The position numbers were made by a program, and so were the translations under genes. DNA of 64,000 nt from Dipteris shenzhenensis. Its lineage: Eukaryota; Polypodiophyta; Polypodiopsida; Gleicheniales. Location: the NCBI GenBank assembly GCA_047967505.1, contig CM106539.1; one strand, 5' to 3'. Positions 1-12,689 of the stretch are shown here, in pieces (position 1 is the first letter of the stretch; each line of letters starts with the position of its first letter). The notes under the pieces are model-generated. The model did no database searches and was not told the origin of the DNA. It saw only the letters and a program-made list of their open reading frames with translations.

Positions 1-276
1 CTGATACCAATGTGAACAAAATGGGAGTTTGGAAGCAGTGGAGATGGAGGGAGCAAGCTGAACTCAAGATTGCAAAATGAAGAATGAGAGTACAAAGGCT
101 GCCCAACATGACAAACCTAGGGTGGCAACCAACTAGAGTTAAACCACCCGTGCTAACACTAAGTCAACCTCTAGCTACAGTTGGAGGGGGGGAAACCTTA
201 TATATAAAAAGTGCCCCTAACCCTTCTAACTAATAGACACATTGGCCACTACCTTAATAATATATTATTTCCAAAA
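1..276 (-). repeat. Minus-strand LTR of a decayed Copia element at the window edge
   Basis: The first ten bases, ctgataccaa, are the reverse complement of a tRNA-iMet primer site (ttggtatcag). The sequence to the right therefore reads as a minus-strand 5' LTR whose internal region lies beyond the left edge. Read in reverse, the LTR resembles those of the Copia elements at 28.07 and 35.57 kb: a run of G next to aaacct, then aaaagtgcccctaac, then cattggccact. The outer end near 276 (ccaaaa) is approximate because the terminal CA/TG is not clean. It is visibly diverged, so this is an old insertion. Confidence 0.55.
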
Positions 277-1174
277 TGGACAACTATGGAACCCATGTAA
301 ATATTAACTGGCACACTAGCTACTAACAAGATTATAGGGCATAAGAAATCCATGAAGAGACAAAGCAAAAAGTTCTAACATCGAACGCAAAAAGGTGACT
401 TGGAGCCATTAATACCATTGAAGCATCATTCTATTTGGCACCATGTAAAATTTGGTATTGAAAGGTGGCATTGAAGGTCCAAAAATAGTAGTCACAAGGG
501 CACCAAATACTCAAGTCGCCTTCTAATTGTCTATGTTCAGCTAAAGTAGTGAGATTCAAGATTGCATGTTGACAATTTGAAAGGTGTAACAATTGTCAAA
601 GCATAAAGGAAATTTCCAGGTGAAGGTCGATGAAGAATAGAATCATGTCAAATCGTTTTGACATGTTGTTCCATAGATAAATTACAAAGATTCTTTCATA
701 CAAAAGAGTTTGTCAGGTAATTGTGAAGATGATATCTATTTGGGAAACCCCTTAGTTATGTGGCTTAATCACATGCTTTCCCCTACTAAATGGATTTCAC
801 AAGGATATCCAGTATCAAAAATATTTCTTAAGGCTAGATTCCCGCACAGACTCGGTAGGTTGATAGAGTCCATAAATGCTATCACCTTATTCGTTAGTTC
901 TTTTGTGACTTGCAGAAATTGCCTATTTCCATCTATAGTTGCCTAGTCTTGCAGCGACTAGAGCCAGCATTTAATTCAAAACATGACTTAGCCAATCTGC
1001 ATGGGACAGCACCCTAACTCATGTTACATGCTCCATCAAAGAGGGCGAAAAAGGCAGTAAAAGAGGATCCAGACAGCCAATATTTTTTGTTGAAAATTTT
1101 TTTTTAAATTCAATATACCCTTTTCTACATTTGGAAAAAGGGTATTCAAGAGCACTCCAAACAAGGAGCAATTA

Positions 1175-2850
1175 TTGCTTGCTGTAGGAGACTCAATGTT
1201 AGGGTACGTTCCAAACAATCTCCCATGTCAGTGGAAGGCAAGATTCCACTATGAATGGCAGAGATGGACACCCACAATGAGGATGCCAAAATATGGTACA
1301 AAATCCCAAAGTATAGGGGAGACATCACCACTTGAGCAAACATGCTTACCCTCTCTGCAGAGGTTTGTGCCTACAAATATGCAATGGTGCCAATCTCTTC
1401 AAGAACATAGGCGTTCACACATGCGTAACTCCAATAAGTCTAGTGTAGTAGACTACCTCCTAACCAGCTCACATGCAGCCCATGAGGTGAAAGAATTCAA
1501 AATTGGTCGCAAAGAGTTGGAATTTGACAAATGCAAAAAATTACAAAAGAATCATTGTGAGTAGCTTGATGGCCAAGCTATATGGCACAACAATCCTAGA
1601 GCAGAAACTCAGCACATGGTAGAAAGTTGTGGTGCCAGGTCAGCATCACGTACAGGTGTCAAACCAAAGCATTCTTCTATTGACCCCTCCATCACAATAG
1701 GAGAAGTAGCAGAGGGGGAGAAGGTAAAAACAATGCATTTACTGTTGTCAGGTAGACTTCAAGAAATCACGTGCTAAGGTACCAAGGGGGAAGTTGTAGA
1801 CAATAACAAGGCTAGGAATCCCTCAAAACCTAAGGGAAGCTACACTTAGGTCGTACGAAAGCGTAATCACTGAACTAGCCAAAGCACTACTTCTGGAAGA
1901 ATCAATCTCAAACGAAAAGGCCACTATGCCCACTGATATCAGAGTCAAGCAAGGATGCCCTCTCTTGCTGCATGTATTTGGCTTGTTTGTTGATGAGCCA
2001 AATGAGTGGCTGAGTACACATATTGGGACAGGGATTCAAATTGCAAAATACACCATCCCTTCGCTACTATATGCGATTATGTGATTCCATTTGCAAGAGA
2101 GGTAAGTGGCCTGCAGAGACACTCGGATTCCTCAAGCAGGGTTTTGAGCATGCAAGTGAACACTACCAAGACAAAAACCATGATCATTGGCACTCAATGC
2201 AAGCAAACCATAGTCAAAAAATCTCTACACATCCCTTCTATAGTTGTCTGCCCACAAAACTACAGAAGGGATGCAAGGCTTGGGCCCCAAGACTCACCAA
2301 GATATATTGGAAGAGAGCGGAAAGGGTGCACCACGAGATTCACAATAGAAGAACTCGGGACTCAAATTCATCCATCAACTAGCAATGACAAGCATGCTAC
2401 CTTCGAGGGGGAAGCTCTATGCAAGCACATTCGTTAACTTGATACAATTTTCGAAAGATAGACATCAATAAACTCCCTGCAAAGCAATGGAGGCAACAAC
2501 AGACATATTGGTATACAACAAAAGTGATGAATTGTTGGAAAATAGAAGCATTAAATCTTCTAGCCAAGGATATTGCCATCAAAGAGCTTGTAATGCACAA
2601 ATTATCAAAGGAAAAGGTGGCTTGCAAGGCCATTGGATAGATGCCCATCCAGGATACCTTCCTCGCAGCATCGTAGTGTCAGGCTACCTCATGGCGTCCA
2701 TAAGGATAGCCTACTATGCAAGCCACATGGGGATGGAGACAGGCGGCCACATACTAAAAAGAAAAGGCTTTGTTTATTGTATGTTGAATGCACGCGTATG
2801 GAGAGGTTGGCTATAAGCCATGTTACAGCATCATGGGCATCATTGAGTTT
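1175..2850 (+). pseudogene. Decayed LINE: endonuclease end and reverse transcriptase relic
   Basis: Frames broken by stops and frameshifts show pieces of a non-LTR retrotransposon. Around 1420-1500 the reading SSVVDYLLTS resembles the late part of an APE-type endonuclease. At 1934-1966 the reading TDIRVKQGCPL is a typical RT motif leading into the FGL..DE region. Near 2065-2100 the expected YADD box appears as YA then DYVIPFA with a one-base frame change, so the catalytic motif is lost. A KTKTMIIG reading follows near 2165, as in many LINE RTs. No poly(A) tail or target duplication is visible. This LINE differs from the L1-like family at 16-31 kb. Boundaries are approximate and the copy cannot encode an enzyme. 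Confidence 0.6.
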
Positions 2851-4133
2851 TTATTGAGGGCATTCTAATTGGTGTTTTAACAGAGCTTGCTTAATAACAG
2901 CACCACATCCATCATGTTCACCCTTGCCATGGCTAGACCCAAAGAAATTCCACATCATGTCTAGACCCGGTCAGGGATTTGAACCTTGAGATGAAGTAGA
3001 ATCCACATGATGATTTAAATTGAGAGGCAACACCATTTGACCACACCCGGCCTTTAGCCATTCCCAATGCAATAGAAAAGCATGCTGCATAAATAGGGTG
3101 TCATGTTCCCTATCATCTAAAATATAGAAATGGTAAGTGCGTTGCACTGACCTGGACTCCTGTGAGTCAACAAGCAGATTGGCATTAGGCATGAAAGAAT
3201 CAAGCAAATGATTGTACGTGATATGCACAAGAATTGTTATCTGCTTGTTGTACCAGTGAGCACTTTGTATCTCATCTTATTCTTAAAAAGAATAATTCTC
3301 TGCAAAATCTATGACAGATATAATAGTGTCACAGGGAAAATTGGCAAGGCACGTCCTGAATTGCTTATCTTGCTAGCTGGCCGTGAAATTGTGAAGCACA
3401 TATTTTGGGATGGATTGAACCACGTGACCTACATGTAAGAAAACAATACAACGTCTGTGCTCAACAGATAACAAGATCTCGTATGCAAGAGAGAAAAGCA
3501 GATAGTATGGAGAATCAAAATTTTGATTACTGTAAAACTGATACAATAGATGGCGTTGCCTCCCAGCCGTGCGTTCCTGTGTGAGAAGCTTCGATGGCGT
3601 GCTGGAAACAGTAGAGGACGGAGGCTAGATACTAAGGAATCAGGGTTGCTGTAGCCAGTGATGATAATGGGCTTCACGGGCTTGCTCTTATATAGCCACC
3701 AGTCGTAGTCGATTAGACCAAATTGGGTGACTGACCCAGTTGGCCCAAAATGGCCGACTGGAGGTCGGTCCCGAAATAGGCCACTGACCACACGATAGAA
3801 CCGTGGCACAGAATAGAGCAACTAACCTATGGTCATCTAGGGCTCCAAACGGGCCCCGCAACCCGAGAGTAGGCTGCCCCGAGAAATGCTCCGTCTACCC
3901 TCAGTGCGGTCAGCCATGGGATGCCTTCCCGCACTTGCATGTAGCCTAGTTGGCAGTGTGCCAACTCTATCTGAAGCCGTCCAACCATCATACATCCAGG
4001 TTCCATCTCAAACCACTGGATTGCACGGTTGCAAACAAGGACTATACCCTACTATATTGTAAACACTAGTCTATTTCTTTAATCCCAATGATATATGATT
4101 TGAATACAATAGTATTTCATTAAAACATGTTGG
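2851..4133. other. No gene recognised
   Basis: Only short open frames without recognisable domains are present. The stretch around 3660-3800 (repeated ggtcgg, ggccgac and ccactgacc words) resembles in style the LTR of element E at 57.0 kb, but no LTR ends, primer site or duplication could be fixed. Confidence 0.4.
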
Positions 4134-4560
4134 ATGATTTGCCTAGGGTTTGCAGCCTTTCATTATGAAAAATATTCTGATAACCAAGGATTTATGGGGA
4201 GATTTTCAAGCGTGAGAAGACGAGGCCCAAAACAAGTAGTGATACCCACACTGTCTAAGGGAAGTGTAACTCCGATTCCACCACTGGAACCGCTCCCACG
4301 AAGCCCAAAAGAGGTATGACAAGAGGAATGCACTAGCTTTGTCCTTGATTTCCCTTTCAGTGAAAAGGCAATTGTTGAACAGTATTAGGAGCAGCAAGAC
4401 AACCAAAGAGGCTTGGGATACTTTGATACTAGGTGAAAAATGAGGCAACAGTGCTCGCTCATGGCAATCAGTTTCACAAAGTTGAAAATGCAAAAAGGGG
4501 ATGCTTTGATTGAGCAAATTAGGTTGATACTTGCTCCATCCTAAATAGTCTTCATCCATC
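4134..4560 (+). pseudogene. Copia gag relic
   Basis: Near 4165-4205 one frame reads MKNILITKDLWGDF, matching the start of the UBN2-type gag domain of plant Copia elements. Near 4335-4425 another frame reads ALSLISLSVKR and then SSKTTKEAWDTL, the next conserved blocks of the same domain (compare 37070-37165 in the intact element A). The blocks are separated by stops and deletions. No zinc knuckle, integrase or RT follows. It is an old fragment and cannot make gag. Confidence 0.6.
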
Positions 4561-6187
4561 CTAATCATGCCAGACTTATGGTTTGTGACCTCATTGATTA
4601 TTTCACTCACGCAGGCATTTTAGCATCATGTATCAATAAAAATGTACTTCTCCTGCGGGTCGCTATATCCTTGTCAAAATGAACATGTGCAGCCATGGCA
4701 CTTTAAGTGTCTAGGTACTCAAAGGTCAATCCAGATTCCATAAGTACTTCAATCATTTCGATTGAGGGGGCATTGGAGGATATTTACAATGGAAATGTAC
4801 AGCGTAGACTAAATTTATTCATGGCTTCAGTTTGGCTTATTATTTCATTGTAGGGTTTGGGTGCTACATCACACTTCTAGAGCTAGGTACGTATCCAGTC
4901 AAAGAGAGTCGATCCATTTGTCTTTGTACTCTAGCCGTCTTTGGCTTACTACAATTCAGTGCTATTTGCTCTTCTACTCCAACACTAAATTGGCAAGTAT
5001 GGAACCCTTTAGATGTGTGAAGCATCTTAGTCTTGCAATCCATATTGACCAATGGAGGGTGATCCAAAAGTAGACTAGAAAGTATAATAATTCCAATGAG
5101 TGGATTCCACCCACATGTAAAAGATTCCAATCATCCCATCACACAATACAAAATGTTAGATGTTGCTACCCTTATGAAAGGTGCCAGCAAGATAGCAAAG
5201 ATGGTGTAACATGACAGAAGACATGGCAAGAGGTATCATTGAATAATTGACCATTGCAATGAATTTGTTGAAGATAATAACTGGTTGGTATGTGAAGATG
5301 TATATAAAGAACTAACACATATAATCAGTAAGCATGTACACATAGTTATGATAAATTGATGAGAGAAAAACAGAAATGAATATCCATGGAATAATGTAGG
5401 ATTATTAGATATCTTGGGAGAAGGAATAAGAGAGCATCAAAATGCTTCCCCCCTCGAGCTCAAAACAAGCTTGAGTGCTTGCCTAGACCATCACCCGATG
5501 GTACACAAGGTAGCTCCATCTGCTCCTTTTCATCAAATCTTCCTAGAAACGAGAGGAGGCTACTCATCCGGCCTACAGCCTTCCAGATCATTGTACAAAC
5601 TTTAACAAGAAGGATGTGACATCCCTCACCTGTCTTAGAAGCATAACCTTAGATGTCGTAGACCTTGCAAATCTTTACAAATTGAAAATTTTTGCTTGTC
5701 AAAAGCTTAGTGCCGGATGGAGTTGCATAGGTTCACAAAAGGACCACATTCATGCCTTTCACCTAGAAACAAAGTTTAAAATTCTCCAAGACTGCACATT
5801 AATGTTACTAAAATTCATTGTTCACATGAAGCAATGGTTTTTCCTTCCCTCACAAACATATGCACTGTTATCAGAACAGCTTCCGAGCATCAGAATCTCC
5901 CAGCATGCCCAAGCTATTGGCTCTTTTATCACCAAGTTCAAAGATCTTATCTATTCCATTATTTGTTTGTTTTCAAATTTCTCTTGAAAATAAGTTTTAT
6001 GGCCAACGTCAGATACTGTTTCAACTGTTTTCTTAATTAATCCAAAGATGTTGTCAAAACCTTGTATTTTCTCAAACTTTTGGTCTTTCTGAAGCTTTCC
6101 ACTACTACAAGCAATAGAGACAAAGCACAATAAAAAGATGAGACCAGCATCACTCCTATGCTTTTTGTTTATAAACATGAATAGAAG
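4561..6187. other. No gene recognised
   Basis: AT-rich sequence with short frames only. If the phosphatase-like exon at 6194-6256 belongs to a longer gene, its next exon (after the GTGAGT donor) should lie here or beyond the left edge. I searched the minus strand for the expected region (a glycine-rich GGES motif and the second catalytic histidine) and did not find it. Confidence 0.4.
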
Positions 6188-6193
6188 ACTCAC

Positions 6194-6256
6194 ATGATCA
6201 TGAGACTGGAGCTCCAATGCAGATCCAAAATACCTTTCTCTCAACTCCTCTATTAT
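6194..6256 (-). CDS. Exon of a phosphoglycerate-mutase-like histidine phosphatase
   Basis: A 63-base minus-strand exon encodes 21 residues containing ELRERYFGSALELQSHDH. This matches the block in plant phosphoglycerate-mutase-like (histidine phosphatase superfamily) proteins that follows the SPFSRT region. The exon ends in a consensus donor (GTGAGT; plus-strand actcac at 6188-6193) and starts after an AG acceptor in a T-rich stretch (plus-strand ct at 6257-6258). Its phase (0) agrees with that of the upstream exon at 13739-13861, so the two join in frame. The open frame runs past the donor, so a retained-intron form is possible. The catalytic histidines lie in other exons not found here. The family assignment is from motif memory; whether the gene is functional or a fragment is unknown. 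Confidence 0.6.
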
Positions 6257-6647
6257 CTTCAAAACGTCAACCACACAAAATAAACCATTAAATTGCTATC
6301 AAGATGACACAGAAAATAAAAAGAATAGCAAAGCATTTTGATAGATAAAAGGGTTAGTTTATGCTTGAAATTTTAGTTCAAGGTTGCATGGAGACTCACT
6401 GAAGCTTCGAGTAGCCTAAAATGCCAAGAAACTAAGCGTAGCTTGTGCTTAATCTTTGTCCGTATATTTGTTAGCACTAATTGCAGCGTTGTGCTTAGCC
6501 AAGAAATTTTAAGTGGGACAAACATGGCATTTTTAATAGGACACAACATCATTTACGTAAAATTAGGGCTACAAATTTACAATGGATAACATTGAAGACA
6601 TTCACTTTCATACACCAGGATGGTCACAAGCATTAAGCAAATAAAGC

Positions 6648-6685
6648 GACTGCCAAACCTTGTCACGACTGCTAAACCTTGTCAC
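6648..6685. repeat. 19-bp tandem duplication
   Basis: The word gactgccaaaccttgtcac at 6648-6666 is followed directly by gactgctaaaccttgtcac at 6667-6685, with one mismatch. Confidence 0.85.
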
Positions 6686-8304
6686 CATGATCTGATATGG
6701 TTGATATGTCAAGAATTGACAAAAATGGCCAACCATTGCCTGGAAGGCAAAGCCTCCTCCAAAATACCCCGGATGCATCACTGAGAGGAGAAAATTTTGC
6801 TGTCCTTGGTTAACAGACTGAAAATTGTTAGACTGTTAGGGATTTTGCACTCCAGGACCAACTGAAGGCATTACAGGTGGCTGTCCATCAGACAGTGTAT
6901 GACGAGGTGTATGCCCTTCTTCTTTTGCTTCTTTTGGGCTGCCTTTTCGCTTTTGGAAGGAGCATTCAAAATCTCAGCAAGGTTTTGTGTAACCTATGTG
7001 AGGGTGCCCACTGCACTTGCCAACTGTACCTTAAAGAGAGTTTTTGCATCCAATTCTTCAGCCTCATCCTGAGAAGCCTCAGTGGCATGCTCTGAGGAAA
7101 CATGTTGTTCCTCATTATCCTGCACCCCATCTTCTTCTTCTTCATGCAATGCCCTATATTCAGAATCAAAGGACTATGAGTCCTCCTCCCGATCACTTGG
7201 CGTGTTCACCATCGTGGCTAAACTTTGTGATTGTAATAAAAAGCAGCAAAGGCTTCCTTGTCCAAACACTACCAGGGTTCACCTCTGTGAGAAGATGGTG
7301 ATGATCCCAGCAATGGAGCCACTGAAACCGGCCTCTAGAAAGCTAAAGGACAGTAAGCTATAACTAACTAGTCATCCACATCAACCACAGCCACAATGCA
7401 TCATTTCCAGCCACTTCCATCAGTTAATTATCACTGAGAAATCAACTTTAAACACACTGAAAGGGAGGCTAGAGTGCCCCTCCTCAAAAACCAAACACAA
7501 GAGACATAAATTAGCCCCAAATGCTTTAGCGCCCCTTTCGGTATTTATTTCATTCTTCTGGCAATGGGATATGCTTTGACAACAAGGGCTCACCCCTTGC
7601 ACTCTGCTTCACTGGCAAATCCACTGTGCAAGCCAATTCTTGGCTTCAAAAGGCATCCAATCCCAAGCACACACTAGCACCCAACTGCCAAGGCAAGGCT
7701 AAGGGATTTCCCACTGTCTGTGTCCAACTGAAAGCTGACAATGCATTCCACAAGGCATCCAGCTTGCTTTAGAGGTTTTGGCAGTCCCACAGTTCAACGT
7801 CCAGCCTCTCAAGGCGACAAATTGCACAAGTGACCTCAAAGTAGGAAGAAACACTATCCCTCTGGCACCAATCAAGGCACACCCTTTGTGTCTAGGTGTC
7901 TATCCACATCCTGAATGGCTGCGAGAGAACTTCGAACAATAAAAGAGCAACAACAAGCTTCAAAAATGACAAATGAAATCCAAATGAAGGTCAGAACGAC
8001 CATACCCGCTATCCATGGAAGAGGGGCGAGCTCTACCCTAGCACCTATCCTCTATCCAGGCCCCCAACAAAGCACAATTGACCCTCAGTCACGAACAAAT
8101 GAAGAAACAATAGCAGATGAGCTTGAACCATCTCCGAATGCGTCCAACCAGCTCCCATGTGCTCTCTTCTGGGTTAGAACACCTCCAAAGGGCAGCAGAT
8201 CCACAAAGCAAGGGCTAGCAGGAGAAATGAGAAGCTAGGAGAAAGAAAGAAAGATATATTAACGTCCACAGGAGACCTCGTGGGTCTGTGACTCACAGGT
8301 AGGA

Positions 8305-8650
8305 GAGTGTGACCGTACAGCCAGCAAGAAGTGCCTCGATATACGTGCAGCTGCGTAGGAAGATCACGGGCAACCAACATGGGCCGTACACAGCCTGCCA
8401 AAGTCCTCGAAATATGTGCAGCAAAGATGGGCCATACACGGCTTGCAATTAGCGTTCAAATGCAAGCCAACAGTCCGTACAATCAGCCCAAACTGCCTCG
8501 GGATTCTGCCGCAGTCCATACAGCCAACAAATGCACCTCGGGCAGCGTGCAAATAGTCTGCACGATCAGCAAATTCACCTCGGGGAGCATGCCAAACAAC
8601 CATACGGCCAATCAATGCATGACGGAATTCCATACAGCCTCGAATTGGGT
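8305..8650 (-). repeat. Decayed array of CCGTAC-type repeats
   Basis: Words such as ccgtacagcc, gccgtacacagcc, gtccgtacaatc, gtccatacagcc, accatacggcc and ccatacagcc recur every 30-60 bases. They look like the GTAC arrays in the leaders of the Copia elements at 28.4 and 35.9 kb. Several units have CCATAC in place of CCGTAC, as expected from CpG decay. Orientation is inferred from the reverse-strand likeness to the young leaders. No flanking LTR could be confirmed, so assignment to an element is tentative. Confidence 0.5.
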
Positions 8651-10218
8651 GAAGGTGCTCAAGGTGAAGAGAGAGAGAAATCCAAGATAGAGAGAGAAGG
8701 TCAACACTTGCAATCACATGCACACAAGGGACTGCCACGTGGCTCATTAAGCCTCTAACCCCCTCACCAATGGCACACTTATGCCTTCCCTTGGGTCAAA
8801 AAGTTACACCCCTTCATTCCTTGCCTTGGGCCTAGCATTTGGGCCTATTGGGTGCACCTAGGGTTGGACCCATTTCTAACATCAAATCCTAGGGGGGGGT
8901 TTTACTTGCACATAGAAATAACGTCCCTGTGACATTTTCCTACTGTGTGACTATTGTTTCTTTGCAATGCTACTTCGTCTGAGCAGCCTTGAGCCTCTTC
9001 TCTGCTGTGTGACTGCTGCAGGAGCACTTCTGAGCTCAGCAGCTGCTGTTTTGGAGCTCTAACAGTCTGCAAATCACAGCTTTGAAGGTGCACTTCAGGT
9101 GAATCTTGCCTTTATGCATCTCTGAATTGTTTTTGCAGACCTCAAAGCTGTTCAGGTCCCTTTTGAAGGATTTCTGTGCATTTCTGTGGAGCAGCTGCCT
9201 TCAAAAGAACATTTAATACTTTTTGCATAGTTTCTAGGAGTTACGGAAACATGGTCCGCAGAAAATGGTGTTTCAGAGTTTTAGCCACTAGAAGAAACGG
9301 CAGATACGGAGTTTCGGTTTTTAAGGTTAATAATGTATATACATTATACATACGTATATTATTAGTGAAGTTGGGAAATGTCGGCGCTATGGGGGCAATA
9401 GACTAGGTTAGATTTTGGTAGGTAGCAAGAGGAGAGCTCGAGGATAGACCTATTCTAGGGCTGTCTAGGAGCTTGCAAAAGGCTGCGAGCAGGCTGCAAC
9501 ATCCTGTTTTTGGGCCAAAAAGATGCCTATATATGCATGAGGAGAGTAGGCGGGGGAGGGGTGCATAAAATATGCGGAAGGCAGCAGGAAAATCAAACGG
9601 AGGTGTCGCGCAAGAGAAAATAAGGGCAAGAAAAAACAAAGGCCCGAAACGATGTTTCACGTTTCCCAAAACGGTGTTCCATTTTCGGCAGGTCCGAAAT
9701 GCCGTTTCTGGAAACTATGATGTTTTGACATTCCTTTTCTCAACTTATGAGCTTGTGCCTCAGTTTTCAGGTTCAGTGCAGCTCTGCTTTCCTGTTCGGA
9801 CTGGTTGGGGCAGTTCAATAGTATTTTTCTGTAGTTGGAGCCCTCTAGAAGGAGCTGTTCTTGCAGTGGACTTTTGCTTCAGTCAGGGTTCTCTATGCGC
9901 AGGAATCTAAGTCATGTATTTTGTTGCATTTACTGCACTTGCTGTGCAAGCTTTTATTGTAAAGAAGTTGGGCCTGCCTTACCCTTTTTCTAGCACTTTT
10001 GCCCTCATGCTTTGGGTATTTTTAACAGATTATTTCAGTTATAAAAATTGTGCACACTATTGACCTAGAATGGGCAAAATCATACCTTTGCACTTCCCTT
10101 AGTGCTATCATTTGATCAAAGATCTTTGGGTTCTACATTTATGCCTTATCTGCAATGCAAACAATGATTATTTTGGCATGCTTGCTCCCAAAGAGAAGCT
10201 TGTCCGCCACTACGGGTC

Positions 10219-12213
10219 ATGGTAATGTTGTTGACTCTTCATCTTCTGTCATTGCTGCCACAATGCCAAGAACAGATCAAATGGGACGGCATAAATGCTC
10301 AAGCTATCATGATTGTATTTTTAGATAAGAGGATGATCATCCTTCATATCAAGTCTTGCAGGACTGCAAAGGATGCTCGGGATAAGTTAGCCTCTTTATT
10401 TCAGATAAGCAGTGGAGCACAAGTTGCATATCTACAGAAGCAGTTAGATGATTTTGAAGATGGATGAAGGGGAATGTATGGATGCCTTTCTGAATAAGGT
10501 CAAGGACTTCAAAGAGCAATTGGCCAAAATTGATGAGGTTGTGTCAGATGGGAACATTGTGTCCACGACGCTGAGTGGACTTTCTGACTCATATCAAGGG
10601 TTTGTACCCACGTTAAGATTGGTGGCCATGGGAGATCCCAACCCTTACAGATTTGATCAAGTGGTCACTTTATTGTGGCAAAAAGAGCAAAGCCATGCTG
10701 ATTAGAATGCCTCTATTTCAGGTGATCAAGCTTTGCTACCCATCACAAGGGTAACGCAAAAACAGCAAAGCCTTGTGGGAAACCCAAGCATAATTGTGGT
10801 AGTACTTTGGAAGAAAACAGATAAGAAAAAGAAGAGGTGCAACTATTGCACGAAACCAGGTCATGATATCTCTCAGTGCCGAACATAGAATCAAAGAAGA
10901 AGAAAAGGCAATCTAGCCTTGCAGTAACTGATCCTTCCTCCCTCATGACAAGGATGAATCAGCCATTGTTGCTCACCATGATTGGGCTTCTGTGGTTACA
11001 TGCCAGTACAATCCTTCTATTCATGATTCATGCATGGCAAATTCTAATTCATTCAGCACTTGGTATTTGGACAGTGATGCTTCTAAGCACACCACTTCTA
11101 CACTGAAGGAGGGCCTGAGACTTGCGCCAATAATGCATCTTACGCCGTGAAGAGCATTGGCCAAGTTGAGCTTATAGCAGCATCAAGCAATCCTGTCTCT
11201 CTAAAAGATGTTTTGTATGTTCCAGGAATCAATAAGAATGTCCATTGCAATATCAGAATCTTAAGTCATCTTTGAGGGTTACCATTGTGCCATCTATGAT
11301 TTCAGAAATGGTAATACCATTGCTACACTGGAACATTGACTCTCAAGGTCTATGTAGACATGATGCCTATGATAGAGAGACAAACACTGCAGCACTCGTA
11401 GTAGAGGATTCTATGGTTGCAGATACTCATTCATGGTATGGGTGCTTTGGATATTCGAATATGGCAACCTTGTCAAATTACATTCACAGGATATGGTTGT
11501 TGACCTCCCAAAGATGCATGTGTTGTCCAAATAGGGATGCCAACTTGGGAAAATGCATCCATTTTCTTTCCCTAGAGATGGGAAAGTGGGTGCAGCTCAT
11601 AAGTTGCATTTGGTTCATAGTAATGTGTCCGGCCCGATCAGACATCAGCTATTGGGGGTTCTCATTCTTTGTTACTTTTGTGGATGATTACACCAAGCAT
11701 ACTTGTGGATGATTGGGGGTTCTCATACTTTGTTACTTTTGTGGATGATTACACCAAGCATACTTGGGTTTGCCCAATGAAATCCAAGTGAGATGTCTTT
11801 GATTGCTTTAAGCAACGGCCTGCCATGGTTGAGAATCACACTCCGCACTCACAGGGAGGGTGAGTACACGTCTCGCGACTTTGCTGACTTTTTAGCATTT
11901 CGCGGCATCTTACATCAGTATATGTGCCATACACACCACAGCAAAACATTGGTGTTGCGGAACGCCTTGCCCAACAAATTCTAGTTGGATGTCATCATGC
12001 GTGCCAATTATGTCTTCAACTCGTCACCCACCAGGGCATTGCTGGTTATCTCACATATGAGGGTGTTTGGATGCCTTGCATATGCACATGTTCGGTCTCA
12101 GTTACAACATAAACTTGAGAACAAGGCTGTTCAATGCATTTTTAGTGGTTATAGCAGATACTACCATTTGGAATCAAATGAAGGACTGAGAAGTATAGTC
12201 AAGAATCATTGAC
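10219..12213 (+). pseudogene. Copia gag-pol relic
   Basis: Domains occur in Copia order, broken by stops and frameshifts. The gag core is at 10270-10705 (KSCRTAKDARDKL, then LSGLSDSYQGF). A CCHC knuckle CNYCTKPGHDISQC is at about 10835-10880. A protease box, YLDSDASKH, near 11060 has Asp in place of the Gly of the usual DSGAS. A pre-integrase block lies near 11430, integrase core pieces at 11600-11960, and the block FGCLAYAHV near 12068. The relic ends with LRSIVKNH at 12190-12213, which matches the start of RT (LQSIVKNQTW in element A), so the IN-RT linker is deleted and the rest of RT is missing. No LTRs were found. It lies antisense to the inferred host gene, inside its intron. Confidence 0.75.
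11651..11767. repeat. 61-bp tandem duplication inside the Copia relic
   Basis: The segment from attgggggttctcat to caccaagcat at 11651-11706 is repeated at 11712-11767 with one mismatch (offset 61). It duplicates the integrase FVDDY region of the relic and adds to its frame damage. Confidence 0.9.
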
Positions 12214-12689
12214 TCAACCGTCCTACCTTGATTCATGCTAGCATAAATCTACTTTAATATGACCATGATTGGACTAAAGCCCAGGCTGCTGGACTAGGAG
12301 CAGCAGCTAGAGGAAAGGGCATGTGGTATGGGACATATGTCAGGACTTCGAGGCTGGCTGGCTCTCTCCGATCGTCTAGACCTCTAGCTCGAGGGTGGCT
12401 TAACGTATTGAGCCTACAGCCGAGAGGTGAGCTGCTAGCTCCAACCCTTATGGGTTGTTTGCGAGTGCATCCCATTGTTTGTTTGGACTCTGGCTTGAAG
12501 TCGTACCCTACCAGGGTATGACATTACTAGATCTGGTTAGGGGATGCTTCAAATGGGACCCCAAGTCAAGCCCACAGGAAGCTCGGATTACTTATGACCG
12601 ATGCCTGACAAAGTCTAGACATGACAAGAGGTCCTAATTACATTTGTAGTTTTGTTGAAAGGGGTGATAAACAACTCTAGTCCCCTCCA

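Noticed and set aside
6877-7363. Short plus-strand frames and an acidic minus-strand reading near 7.0-7.2 kb
   Set aside because: The acidic reading suggested a gag or transposase piece, but no motif could be named on either strand.
7915-8401. Overlapping open frames 7915-8238 (+) and 8174-8401 (-)
   Set aside because: No domain, no codon pattern, and they run into the decayed GTAC array.
8305-8650. Spaced CCGTAC words considered as a CRISPR-like array
   Set aside because: Units are short and uneven, spacers are related to each other, and the sequence is eukaryotic; they match decayed retrotransposon leader repeats.
7860-8881. Possible 1-kb minus-strand LTR between ctctggcaccaa and ctaacatc
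   Set aside because: The primer-like word differs at key positions from iMet sites, the inner end is not CA, and no partner LTR was found.
9648-9716. Cluster of gaaac/gtttc palindromic words
   Set aside because: Short and irregular; not clearly above chance for this sequence and not linked to any feature.
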